Source: Psilocybe azurescens (lineage: Eukaryota > Basidiomycota > Agaricomycetes > Agaricales > Agrocybaceae). From it: a stretch of DNA of 64,000 bases. Made by a program: the position numbers and the translations under genes. A model generated the notes under the pieces. That model did no database searches, was not told where the DNA came from, and worked only from the letters and a program-made list of their open reading frames with translations. The stretch is taken from the NCBI GenBank assembly GCA_023853785.1, contig JAJIRX010000853.1:1-64000 (forward strand), given 5' to 3'. Positions 1 through 12,469 of the stretch are shown here, piece by piece (the first letter of the stretch is position 1; each line of letters begins with the position of its first letter).

Positions 1-1966
1 TCGTCGAAGAAACCAACTGATCAGAATCCCAGGATCGGTAGCGGAATAGGCGCCTAGTATATTTCCAGCCCTTCCGTACTGAGAAGGCAAAGTTATGGAC
101 AGTACCTGAAATGAAACAAGAGGGCTGGAGTACTGCTACCTCCTCCTACAACATTTATCTGCGCAGCCGATGTAGAACTTGGGGTAACACGATGAAAAGG
201 TTATAAAGAAATGAGCCTCCAAAAAAGATCAATCAAGCGCACCTGAGCCTACCTTTGGTACTCGCTACATGTAATGCAACTGCTCGCCTGCGGACAATTA
301 TAACGTAAGAAAACCAAGTGTAGAAAATCAAACCCTCAAAGTGGTATTGACTAATTTTATTGACTTTATTTCATTATTGTAGATTGAAAGTATCTGAACA
401 CGTACCCATTTATATTCTTAGATGTAAAGTTGAACCTGTCAATGTCTTGGGATACGAAGCTCTAGTCATCAATTTATGCGGATGAGACATGGAATTACTC
501 TGAGTCGAAAATTAACCCGTGGATGTCCATCTTGGAACGATTCCCATATTTTGAACCTAATAACGAACCATCATCCATCTGCCGGTATTAAGCGAGCTCA
601 TTGCATGTCTTTCCAAGACCCGCGCTATTGGAGTTTGCCGTCGGGACGGCTGGGGTCATATGCCGAGAAATACTAGAATTCATTGTTAGATAACCTGCTG
701 ATTACATTTTTTATATTTAGAGGACTCACACCAGGGCCTATGGTATTATCTGCTTTAAATCCGACTTGAGCCTGCCTTGACAGTGGCAATTCCAGCTTGG
801 GTAGCCGAAGTGGAATCAAGCTCGTAACAACGAATGGCCTGGCTGGTGACATCGGTGACCTTTCGATTGCATTTTTATGAATATTAACGCCATAAGAAGT
901 CGAAATAAAATTAAAAGGCATTACGGGGCCATTATCGTAGTGGTTCGCCATGCGGACGAATTGCCAGTCTGCTGTAACCGTATTGTTCGCAATCAGATCA
1001 GGAAATGTGTCTACGAGGAAAACATACAGAAGACAGGGAGGTCAGGATTGAGTACGATATATTAGAAAGTGAAAAACTGACAGTGTGCCCAGCTAACAGT
1101 TGCGAGAGCTAGTATCGATAAAGCTCTGAGGTTTGTTGAAATCATCATCTTCCAGCGGTTCACAGATCCTGCCCCGGTAGGAGGCTTTTACACTCAGTTT
1201 TCTGTCTTAAAAGCACCGAATTAACACCATGGAACCACTGAATCCACTTGATTGGATAGAACTCGGACATTATTTGGACCGAAAATCTACCAAGGAGACA
1301 ATCCTCGTTCGCCGCTGCGTCACAGTACATAAGTACACACTGGCATAATTTCTATTGGCGCGTCAAAATAGTCAAAAAGTACAATTGTCAATTGAAAGAA
1401 GCTACGCCAGATGACGCGCAGGTTCTGATCTGATTTATTTATCTGTTAATAGGAAATGCGAAAGTCAGCTGGAAGTGGTCATGGTACATTTATCACATGC
1501 CTTTGGTTTCTTCATTCCGTAATAGAATTGCACCTGCAATACCTTAGAGGCTATGGACCACTGCCCTTTCATATCAAATTTCATGGTATGTAGTATAGCA
1601 GTGTTACATCGTGATACTTGTAGTCTTTGCATTAAGTAACGGTGCATTGTCAATAAACGGATAAGAAGAGATGTGGAAGAAAATAGAATGGCACATCGGA
1701 GTTCTCCGAAATCCACCAGGTGCACCTTCGACTAGACATGGGTGTCAAACGGAACCATACCGGGCATCAATCTAATAGGAAAAATCTGAGCAAGAAGAAA
1801 GGGCGATAAGTCGAACAAAGAGCTTGTACACATTGTATTATGCAGCGTTGCTAATATCTTCAGCCGGTTTCTGCCAACCGGCGTGGGCTTGTTCGCGCTA
1901 CCATTCGCTCTGATCTCAAAATCAGACGTAAATTTCCGCAATAACCTTTGTAAAACTACCTATTAA
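1..1966. other. No supported gene
   Basis: Nearly 2 kb in which I find no open frame with recognisable protein character. All frames are short (under about 95 codons), AT-rich and without any family motif. The first 57 bases are open in one frame and end in a stop, so they could be the tail of a gene outside the window, but nothing supports this further. Confidence 0.5.
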
Positions 1967-2555
1967 TTAAAGTGACTGACCTCCTTGATGATTGAAAATT
2001 TGATAATTTTCGGGAACATAGAGAGCAACCATCCTGTATCTCGGGGCCTCTGCTACAGTTCTGGTGCGTCTTACGCCTACTTCGTGGCGATTGGGTCTGT
2101 TTGGAGAAGCTCGTTGAAAAGATGCATGCGCAGTGCTCTGGAGATCCAGAACTTGAGAGCGTGGGGCGGGAGAAGGAAAAGGTATTAGAACAGAAGCTTC
2201 ATCCTGTGTGGGACTCGACGCGACTGGTGGAGTGCCATCAAGAGGGGAGATGTCGGGTAAGTTTGGGCGGGACAAATTTTGCAGCTGTTGGGAAGGCAGG
2301 GGTATTGTTATAGAAGGGGTTCTGACACGTGCAGCATTCTGCGGGGCATTGGCTGGTTTATTTCTCTCAACGTCATGCACACGAAAAGATTGTCTTGAAA
2401 CCGCATCTCTGACGCAACCATAAACCGCCCAGAGAGCAACTAGCGCTGTTACTGTTGACCATCATTATTGGAATGTTCAGACAGACATCGTAAAAATATT
2501 ACTTACAACCAACAAACACAATCAGTAAAACGAACACCCAGAGAAGCATGTCCAT
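1967..2555 (-). CDS. Small single-pass membrane protein with Pro/Ser-rich tail
   Basis: Two exons (2555-2507 and 2451-1967) joined over a 55-nt GT-AG intron give a protein of about 177 residues. Residues 3-27 are almost entirely hydrophobic (MDMLLWVFVLLIVFVG, then LTALVALWAVYG after the junction), forming one membrane-spanning segment or an uncleaved signal anchor. The rest is a basic, Pro/Ser-rich, low-complexity tail with no domain I recognise. The ATG lies directly before the hydrophobic stretch, and the phase-1 intron joins the two hydrophobic halves exactly, which is the main reason to believe the model. Function unknown. It is transcribed away from the WDR7-like gene on the other side of a 0.7-kb gap. 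Confidence 0.55.
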
Positions 2556-3292
2556 GCAACAAGAGAGAGTATCATCGTATTGCTACACTGGCTTTAAATA
2601 ATGAGGAGATACAGCCTTTTGCACAGCTTAAATAGAAAGTGTTAGACCAGTTGACCCAATACGATCCACTTAAGGTTTTGTGGCATTGGCCGTGGTTTAG
2701 GCACTGGTCGTTGAACGCTGGCTTAGCGGACTCCGAGACTGCCTGCAGCATCGATAATATCCATCGGCACCATATCGCTATCGATAAGATCAACGTCTTC
2801 AAGAAAGCAGTGAAGGGCTATGGTATTTCTAGAGAGTTCTTTTGAAAATCACTGACCTCATACAAAGATAATCGGTTTCAAAGTATTACAGCCGCCAAGA
2901 CGAAGATCTGAAGCACGTGACATAACATGAAAGTGCGTATTGTACCTGGATACCGTGACGAGTTAGCCTAAAGTTCTAACTCTAGGTATTCCGTCTGCAG
3001 ATCTCAGACTCAGACTCAGTTTCTGATGCTCTGAGAGGAGTCAGGACGCGGCACAAGGTTGGTTCAGTCCAGTCTCAAGTATACTCGTATCCTATCATTG
3101 TTTTGTGAATCGGTCAATCTTTCGCCAACAGGTTAGTTCTTCAGGTTTAAGTATCCCACCATTGTGTCGGGCTGACCAGTCTTGCGATCTTTAATTCAGG
3201 AAAATACATCTTGGATCTTATCTGAACTTGTCTACAATATCAAGTCATTTTCTGTTTCTTGTTAGGCCTCAAATTAATATACCTTTTGAACA
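2556..3292. other. Divergent intergenic region
   Basis: Lies between the start of the small membrane protein (-) and the WDR7-like gene (+), so it should hold both promoters. No clear TATA element or conserved motif was identified. Short open frames on both strands here have no protein-like character. Confidence 0.4.
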
Positions 3293-6200
3293 ATGGAAAA
3301 ACCAGCCTCGCATGAATTCAACATACCCTCACTTTCCCCAGTATTTCTATCCTAGGTGATGGGCTAAATGGCAGTCATAATCCACAAAACGTCCTGGAGG
3401 CAAGCTTTATAAATTCGGTTCCGACGGTCTTGGAATCCTTAAAAACAACATCTACATCGAATGATGATAGGAACAGGGTGGTCATTGGTTGCAAAGATGG
3501 AACGGTGTACGTTTTACATCGTCTACCTCCCTCCTCTCCCACATCAGGTGACCCATCACAGTCCAAAGAAGCTTCGAGATCCAAAAGTACTACGCGCATA
3601 GCCAAGTCTCCTCACTCTAATTCATCACCCACTCTGGCTTCATTTCCTCTTTCCCCGACTTTCAACGTCACTGCTAAACCTCGCGTCGTCTCCGGTGTCA
3701 CTACTGAACCCGTTGAAGCTCCCAAGAACTATGTGGATTTTGATGACGAGCCGGATAAATTGAAGGATATTCTGAAAGGCAAAAATCCTCGTGAAAGACA
3801 CAGCATCTCAGAGAGTAGCTCGGACAAAAATCCCAAATCTAGTACACCATCCATCATCGAACCAGTCCCTGTTTCTAAACGCAAAGGTGCAGCCCCGAGA
3901 TCACTGTTGTCAGCGACAAATTCTCGAGCACCCACTCCGCCACCCTTCGCTTCCCCAACTCCCCATGGAATCAATGTCGATATCAACTTCTAGTTCAAAC
4001 CATTCTCTTCATGCATACACTCTGCTCTCATCACGTAGTGCCATTGCAGTCGGGTTACGGTCACGCCATACGGTCGATTCGATTCCTCGAAGATGGACGT
4101 TTCTTTGCAGCTCTTCAAGAAAACGGGTAAATTGACTTTCTGTTGGCTTTTGGCACGCTTGATTGACTCCTTTATTAAGGATTCTATACATATTCTCATC
4201 CGAAGATGGATTTTGCATGACTTCCTTCAATATTGGTGAGGAATCGCAACAGTATTCGCAGACAGGGATCAAGGAACGTCCCAGACCACGAGATATATGG
4301 ATTTGGTCTACCTTAACAGTTGCTCACGTTGAAGAGGTGCAGCTGAATCATCCCATGCTTGACGATCGTACTGAACTACATCCAGTCAGTTATTTTGCTG
4401 GCCACTGCTGCCAACGACAATGATATCTCTGCTCCGAGCCCTGATAGTGAAGGATCTCCCGGCACTGCACGATGTGTGCTGCTTGAGTTTATTGTCACTC
4501 CTTCGGATGTACATCTTCGCAAATTAGGAAAATGGGATATTGACGGCCCTGCAAGCGGAGATGGTATTTATGAAGAGCTTGATGGTATGTGCTATCATAC
4601 ATTAAAGTCTATCTTTTGTGCTCATGCATAGAAGGCACTTTCACTTTGTTCTCTATAAGTCATGATGGTCACTTCATGGCGCGAGGATTTACCCTCCGGG
4701 ATTTGTCATTGGTCCCTCAGTCAGTCGCTGCCGTTCAATTAGAGAATGAAGGGAACCATTATGGGCAACACCTATCAACGCTACCCATTCCAAACCCCTT
4801 CAGATCGATTATGTCGCGGTCCACGGAGCAGCTGATCACTAACGATAGCGAGATTCGAGCACCACTAGGAAATGTGTTCAAACTTGGCGAACAATATGAC
4901 GTAGGATTTCTCATAGCAGATACAGTCCTGTCTGGTCTCAAGACACGCCGCTCGGTGGATGGGAAACTGTCTGGACTAGCTTGGTCGCATAGGGAACTGT
5001 CTGTGAGTCAAAGTATCAACTTATCCATATATATGATTACTTACTCATCTCGCAGATGTTCGAATACTTTCAAAGATCAATGACCCTGCTTTTTGTGCTC
5101 CGATCAGCGGTATCGAAGAGGCAGTGTGGCTCACTCATGAGACATTTGCACTGACATTCGGGGTATTATCTCGCTATTTTGCTTTCTTCAAGTCTCTTTC
5201 CTCATCGTTTACTAGGATAGGGTGGAGCTATATCGTGTCAAGCTTGTCAACGCCGATAACGAAAGCGTTGACGACGTTCGCTCAGCGGGGTCCCTTGTAC
5301 AACTCCAGTAAGTTGACTTGACTACGATTTACCATCTTGCTCATATGCTGTAGACCAGAACTTATTCGCATATTGCTTGTTGGCGAACACAATACCATTA
5401 ACTTTGATCACGACACTATAATAGTCACCAAATTTGCGAATGGATTACAAGAGAAACAAATAGTTTCGCATACTATATCTGGTAACAGAAACTTACGAAG
5501 TCCACAAGACGTTCCCCAAATCCTCTGGCATAAGGCAGAATCGGTCCCGATGCCACCAAACCCGGTTCTCACATCAACATTGCCTTTGGAACTCGAGCTG
5601 ATTATACAGGGATATTGTAGGTTTCCATGAATCAAGCGTCCCTTGTACTGATCTATTTATGTTTGAATCAGCCGACGGAATTTTGCGCCAGTTTTCGTTA
5701 GCTCAAATGGCTGGCAAATCTGATAATCCTCAAGCGTCAAGTTCCTCCTCTTTGAAAACGTCAAGTCCTTCTCTTGGTGGATCCCTCGTCGGATTGCATA
5801 TAGTTCAAAATCCTCGCACGAGGGAAAGATATGTCGTGGGAGGGGCAGACGACGGATCCATTGCCTTTTGGTCTTTGAGGTCACTCATGCCCTTCTTTTC
5901 CATATCTATCTGCTTATTTATTATGCTTATAGTAAATTTGAGCTGGTTGCTCGGTGGACGATATTCATTACACCTCTTGCAAAAGTCATTCAATTTGAAG
6001 CAGACAAAACGGGTCCACTGCGTGGCTGCGCATTATGCATTGCGCGGGATGGAACGATTGCTGTCATCGTCATCGATGGTTTACACTTGTGATTATCAAT
6101 CTCGATTCGTTCTTTCGCCAACGCTGAATATTATTCTACAGTCACTACCTCATTCCTGGGTCTGTTGCGCCTCTGAAACGCGTATGCCTTGGTGGAAACA

Positions 6201-8512
6201 ACTTACTAGTGATCTATGGCGACCGACGTGCCCGATTGTGGGATTCTCAAACCAAAGAGTTGTGGCGTTCATTTGGAGAAGACAAAGTAGATGAGCTCAT
6301 GGGTCAAGGAGGATGGATTGAAATGTGAGTTTGTTTCAGTGCAGATGGCCATGTTGCGCTCGTCATAACTGGTTTAATAGGTCTTTGGACAAAGATGCGT
6401 CTGTTCCGAAGACTCTTTGGACTCCCATTGCAGATGCTATTGATAAACAAGATAGTGGTAAATCTATTCAACTTATGTTATTTTTCAATAACTCAATCAC
6501 TATTCTGGCAGCTGCTTCCCTAGTTCTTAACCTCGAGAAGGTGATAGTCGACTCAATTTCAGTGACTAAAACCATCAGCACCAGCCGAGATGAAGTTCGT
6601 GAAATCTTACTGGCTCCCTCGACAGGCTTCGCCTCATACTTTCAGTACTTTTAACTCCTGGTTTGAACTCCGATGTGGACTCGATTTGTTATGGAAAGTT
6701 AGGTGCATACCCTTCATCCGCCTTGGTTGGGCTTTCAAGGTAAGGTGTTAATTCTCAACTCTCAAAGGGCTCATCTGACATTGGTAATTAGTCCCGGCTC
6801 TACAACCCTTTTTCAGCCTGTTCAGCCTCAAGACTTATGGCGTATTTCAAACGTTGTGACAGCCTCTCGTGCTTTAGCGATCATTGCAGTTCTTCGAGCA
6901 ATGAGTTTGTTCGAAGGTAATTTGTTTATTTATTCCTTTTTACGGAACTAATGTTTGTTTAATTAAGAATTGACTGAAGGGGCAACCACAGTGATATCGT
7001 TTTACTCGAATTCTCTTGCAGCCTGTGTTGGCCCGGGGTTCAAGGCTCCGAGCCTTGAGTTCCTAGGAAAATTATGGTTTGAAGCTTCGAGTGAGCACAA
7101 AACAGTTATATACCGAGAAAAATGTTAATAATATGCAGATGAGCTACGACAGCCAATCCGAACTCTATTTAATGCAACTATAGCCAACATGCCAGACGAA
7201 GAATCGATCGCAATGACTGAAATATGGCAGCATTATGGTGAGATCTTCGTCGAAATCCAATCTGTTCTATTTCTGATCATTCTTCGGTGGCAGTACCGTC
7301 ATTACAACCTGATGCAGAGAAGGAAACTGCAAACGCTGCTCTGGCCCTGTTCATATGCGGTTCTATCGCCTCTGAGAAATATACACTTTTATCTCCCAGG
7401 TAGGGCCGGTTCTTCGATGCATATTTATCGCTGACTTCTCTTTTTCAGTGCATTAACAGATATTTCCAAATCTATCAGTCTATATCTCACAGATGAAAAA
7501 TCTATCTATCGTATATTGGCGGTTGATCTCTGCTCGCGTGGCTTCAATGTTTGGCAACATTATATTGATGCGATGGACATCCTTCGATCTCTATTTGATC
7601 TGGCCACAAGTGTGCGGAAGGATTCGATCTCTGTCCAAAATATAGGAACTCAGGCAAGGTTGGCAGTGTTGTCAATCGCCTCGAATAATATGCCCCTGTT
7701 TATGGGGACGCTGTGTCTTGATATCCTATCTCCTCCAACTGTTGAGCATCAGCGGTCTGTTTTGCAGATTCTAGCATTTTTGATCAGAAAGGTATTTATC
7801 TTCATGGTTTATCTATACTAATCTCCGCTAAGCCTTGTTCAGAGACCCTATATTTTGCAATCCAATCTTCCTCGTTTAATAGAAGCTGTTGTCAAATCTT
7901 TGGACCCTAACTCAACTTCGAATCGTGAGCTGGTATTGGACACTGCGACCGAAATCATCGGTTATGTTGTCAAAACGTACGCTTTTTTCTTTTCTGTTTT
8001 TGGGCTTCCATTTCTACAAAGTATTAAAAAATGACCGCAGATTCCCATCGGTGGACTTTCATATGGCTACACAAAGGCTTGCGGTGGGTACAAACGAAGG
8101 TGCCGTCGTCATGTACGATTGCAAAAATGCAATACGTCTCTACGTTCTCGAGGGGCACAAGAAACCGATAACGGCCTGCAGCTTCTCGCCTGACGGACGG
8201 AGGCTGATTACCATATCATTGAAGGATTCGAGCGTCCTTGTATGGAAGGTCGGGTCGAGCTTTGCTAGTTTCTTCAATCCGGTGCACCTCCTCGCCAAGG
8301 GCACGGAGGATCGCAGCCATTTAAAACCTTAAACTTCAATATCGGCTCTGAAGGTAAGCACTTTTCTTCTTGGAGATTTATCCAAATGTAACGAGTGTCT
8401 TGCAGCCGAGATGACTACAGCCGAGACGCTAGAGCTTGTTCGAGTTGAATGGATTGCTGATCGAAGTGTTAAAGTCAAGATACGCCAAAGTATCATGACT
8501 TTCAGCACGTGA
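3293..8512 (+). CDS. WDR7/rabconnectin-3 beta-like WD40 protein
   Basis: Large multi-exon gene for a WD40 protein of well over 1,300 residues. Recognisable blades include VVIGCKDGTVYVL near 3480, AIRSIRFLEDGRFFAALQENG near 4060, YVVGGADDGSIAFWSL near 5830 and LLVIYGDRRARLWDSQT near 6210. The C-terminal part (8040-8512) carries LAVGTNEGAVVMYD, then PITACSFSPDGRRLITIS and VLVWKV, closely resembling the C-terminal blades of animal WDR7, which with DMXL proteins regulates V-ATPase assembly. A Ser/Pro-rich low-complexity insert (3540-3960) follows the first blade. The start at 3293 is a guess; the frame breaks near 3354, before 4010, near 5055 and near 5400, each fixable by a small indel, so exon boundaries are approximate. 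It ends 170 bp from the convergent hexosaminidase gene. Another large WD40 family cannot be excluded. Confidence 0.65.
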
Positions 8513-8681
8513 CGTTGCGTTTTTTATATCACAAAGACGGATTTATGGACATTTAATCTTTCTGTGCCTCTGAGTTTCAACTTTCGATACCGTACAAGGG
8601 TTATTATTACTGTACATGACGCCACCGATTAAATAATGGGCGTTTCGGCATGGGTAAAGGGACCGCCTGCTCAATTGATTT

Positions 8682-11055
8682 CTAGTCGATATTGCAAGCC
8701 CCATCCCGCAATGCACACCACTGTGGCTGGAGAGCAATGGCATTGATGCCTCTCTGCACCATCCTGAAACGTAAATCATGAAGACGAGGCAACGCAGAAA
8801 GGACATTGACCGCGCTGCCATCAGGGAGTTTTGCGCCCGTCCAAAATATCTAGAAAAGCATTTTAATCAGCAGTTCCGCTCAATTATTGATGGGATGCAG
8901 ACGAACCTCTGCCGAGGCAGCTGCTCGTGGCCAGACGATGCTGTCGAGATTCTGTGGTGAAGATTGTTCTGCCCATAAAAGCTGCTCGCCTGTGGTATAC
9001 GCGAGGTTGGTTAGGTGGAGATAATATCAGCTAGGGGAGAGAAGCGTACCTCCAAGCACAAGGGGGATCTCTTTGCGCTTAGATTGGCAAGCGGGTCGAA
9101 AGTGTATGCCTACGTTCATCGATAAGATGTCAGTTCAGAAAAATAGTGCCTTATTTATACCTTTTGCCAAGACTTGAAAGGATCGCACCAGCTATTTCTA
9201 TGAGAGGGTAGAAGATCAGGCCATGAAGACGAGCTGGGATCTCAGGAAACTTACGCTGTAGGGTCGTTTCCAATCCATTCACCAGCTCCGCAGTCCTAGA
9301 AAAGAATATGTAAGGGCCAATTTTGGTCGTGGCATAAAATGAAACAAACTAGATAGAAGAAATCAGAAGGTCCATGAACGAGTCTGAGGCCCTTAGCTGC
9401 CACAGCTGCTGCATTTTGAGACGATATCCAGACCCTGTGGAGGTAGCAGTTGTTTCAGATCTTGTGTATTCACATTCTGGTAGAGGATAAAATCACATAA
9501 CAACTGTTTGATTTAGACAAAGTAACATTGTGTTCGAGCGCCATCTCTGAAATTTCATGCGTATATTAATAAATTTCATCAAATATATACGCAAATATCG
9601 TACCTTCCCATACAACGGGTGTCTTGCCAATGGCCTTCAAAGCACCGTGTGTGGCTTGGGTGAAGGTATCGAGAGCCTGCTCCAATGTTTTCCCAGACGC
9701 CCTCAGGTCTGTCTGGGTCTGGGAATCTTGCGTATAACAATTGACGTTAAGCTCATCGCCGCCTGTGCTAAACAATGTCGATGGAAGGGTCTTTGCAATA
9801 GATGTGATGAGCGACGCAGTAAAGTTGGTGGTAGCAGCAGAGGCAAGGCGGAGTTGGCCTGCAGGTGGTTCGTTGGCGAATGACTCCCATGGTGTAGCTT
9901 GTGCGCATGCGATGTGCTCTGGGTGCGAGGTCGATATTATGGCTGTGTGTCCTGGAGTGTCAATTTCCTATGAGGTCGAAGAATTTAATTTCAATACGAG
10001 CCAATAGTTAGCTGGAGGTTAACTTACGACTAGAACGTCGATTCCCCGCTTCAAAAGTATTTCAGCTGAAGATACAAAGGTCTTGAGAGTAAGTTTAGCT
10101 TACAGTACCAGCGTACGTAACGATGTCCTGAACATCTGCACTAGAATAAATCTCCTGGGTGGGATATGCGCCTTTCTGCGCCAATTCGGGAATCCAGGCA
10201 CAGTCAACGGGAAGCTCTGTGAATCGGTGACGTGCCAATGGAACTGGCTCATCTAATGAATGGTTGTCAAAAATGCACCATTTGGCGGCAAATATGTGCA
10301 TACCTTGACCATACTCATGGCGTCCAAAGTTCGTTTAATGTCACTGACTGCGAAGCTAGAAAGTGAACTCATTTTTGAGAAGCAAAAAGACTGCAAATGG
10401 CTCTAGGACTTACAAATTTCGCGATGTATCCAACATGAAGCCACGGTAAGGCTACCAGAGGCGTTAAAACGAGAAACTGAAGATAATTGACAGACGTACA
10501 AATGCTGGAGAATCATTAGTGATGGTAACTGGAGCTTGGTACGCGTAAGTGACGCCCGTAGAATCGTCGTACCACAGCTGCTCAAAGGTTGTCAATCCAC
10601 GGAATAGCCCTAAAGACGAGCTAGCGGTTATAGTTGCTATTCCTCCATTAGAGCCTCGGTAATGTAAGGGAGTACGATTCAGTCCTTTTAGCAATGTCTT
10701 TGTAGCCTCCCTGCATGATCGGGTTGACCGTTCCTCCAGCACTCGGAGTCAAGGACAGAGTTAACTTCGATAGAGATGGTGCGTGGGTCAACGCAGCACT
10801 ATCAGTGGCACCACGTCCAACAACGAGTCTTTGATGTTTGTCGGACCGCAAGCGCGTTTTTGTGCGCGAAATGGCGTCCTGGAGATCTTGAGGTACCTTA
10901 GATATACCATTGACTTGGATGTCAAATCCAGACGAAAGTTTCACGAGAGTGGAGCCTGTTTGGAGCGAACGAGGTATTGGCCATAGCGCGAATGCCGAGT
11001 GGCATACGCCTAAGCTAAAGACGAAAAGGAGAACCGGCGAGTTGTTGATCTTCAT
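8682..11055 (-). CDS. Beta-N-acetylhexosaminidase, GH20
   Basis: Secreted exo-hexosaminidase that removes terminal N-acetylglucosamine from chitin oligomers and glycans. The start at 11055 opens a signal peptide (hydrophobic LLFVFSLGVCHSAFA, likely cleaved before LWPIPRS). Then come the N-terminal GH20 fold (LWPIPRSL; GLFRGLTTFEQLW), FHWHVTDSQSFP near 10230, the LVEIDTPGHT strand near 9970, the catalytic Asp-Glu pair in STGGDELN near 9760, and the C-terminal part with YLDCGAGEWIGNDP, FDPLANL and LLWAEQ. The last exon ends in RDGACNID and stop at 8682. Many short introns. The frame slips once near 10190 (GGGAA where GGGAAA is expected); otherwise all GH20 landmarks are present in order. A TATA element lies about 55 bp upstream of the start. 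Confidence 0.9.
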
Positions 11056-11108
11056 GCTGAGTTCGCAAGTTAGGGATCAGACCTCAACATTGTTGACGTG
11101 ACCAGGCA

Positions 11109-11116
11109 TTTTATAG
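11109..11116 (-). promoter_or_regulatory. TATA box of the GH20 gene
   Basis: On the minus strand this reads CTATAAAA, about 55 bp upstream of the ATG at 11055, a typical distance for a fungal core promoter with a short 5' leader. Confidence 0.55.
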
Positions 11117-11753
11117 TCTTTGGAAACTGCACCAATTCGTAAGTAGGGCAGTCAGCCGACCCTAGTCAACTTCGTTCAGCGATCTTAAAATAGCATAAAA
11201 GTATGGAGGTCGCTGTTGGCAACTTCGATCTGCACTTCTGAACGTATGGAGCGGTTAGAGAAGCAAGGCAGTCGACGGCAGCAGTATATACGAGCAACCG
11301 AATCCCGATGCGGTCAGCTAAATTTACGATTGCCTTCCATCCACAGAGCACAGTAACACCGTGTTCAACTGCAGCAAGCTGTCAGCCAGTAATCCCCGTA
11401 TGGGCGATAGACTCAATAAGTCCCTCTCCCACTTAATGCCAGCGTGGCACACGAGGATCATTGCTGTTTAGCAAAAGTCTCATCCATGAGTCTTTTTACT
11501 CGCTCGAAAGGCATTTATTGAATAATACCTCAGTAGGTACTTCAGACGGCTTTACGTCAGAAAAAAAAACATATTGCTGAGTGTTTGGCAGAGTACATAA
11601 TAGTAAGAACGGTGACGCCGGCTTCGAACTTTAGATCTTCAGAACCGCCGCGGGAAATAGTTACATAAGCAGTCCACCACATACGCGGGCCGCCCTCAAA
11701 CTTCCAAGGACCAAAGGACTGAGGCCCACTGAGGAGTGAATGCTAGACCCAAT

Positions 11754-11773
11754 AAGTCCGTCTCCTCGGACTT
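11754..11773. repeat. Small perfect hairpin
   Basis: AAGTCCG and CGGACTT form a perfect 7-bp stem around a 6-nt loop. The left arm is part of a 21-nt sequence that also occurs, with two mismatches and without the hairpin, at 11409-11429. Confidence 0.4.
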
Positions 11774-12469
11774 GGACATTATGAATGTAGGTCAGTCAAA
11801 CACCGAATGGCTTGTTACTCACTCGCGCTGATGATTGAATATTCCTATCTAATACTAAGCTACTGTATCTACTGTAAATAATTTGAATAAGTCCAAATTA
11901 TATATAAGTATTGTAAACCCGTTTGTAAATGAATGCAACTGTGAACCATGGTAGCCTTGTAGACAATGTTCCCATCTAATCGACAACAGCACATTGCTAT
12001 ACCGTTGCTCAGAATAATGCTGCCGAGACACTTTTTCTTCCTTACTCACGTTTGCTACTTACAACTCTCAACATACGCACATCAATAGCTTTGTTCATAG
12101 TAGACCTCGACTTTCTGCCATATTTGGCACTGATTTACACGTTGAGGACACATTAAATGGACAACGACACCGCCAGATTGTGTCCGTGCTGCCGCAAATC
12201 AAATCCGTTGAATGCAAACAAATAATGGATTCACGTGCATGCATAAATGCTTACTTCTCGACGAGATGATTGAATTGATTACTGATTTTGGGGAAAGTTT
12301 ATCAAACTCAGTTACAAATAGCACGGTGTTTTCTTTTTTTAAATAAATATTTTTAGTGTACAGGTACTGTATACTACTGGGAGTCTGCATTAGAATGCTT
12401 CAACACCACATAATTTGTCTTATACACATCGCAAAATGATTAGCAATTGAACGACTCGTTCCACGGCCA

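Larger units (their letters stand above)
11056..12469. other. Large divergent intergenic region, GH20 / DCAF4-like
   Basis: About 1.4 kb between two divergent genes. Apart from the TATA element and a 21-nt imperfect direct repeat (11409-11429 and 11745-11765) I see no gene. The 11600-11700 stretch contains a TTCGAA core but does not fold into a tRNA. Confidence 0.45.

Noticed and set aside
11600..11700. tRNA gene on the minus strand
   Set aside because: A TTCGAA core is present, but the T-arm and acceptor stems do not pair and there is no D-arm.
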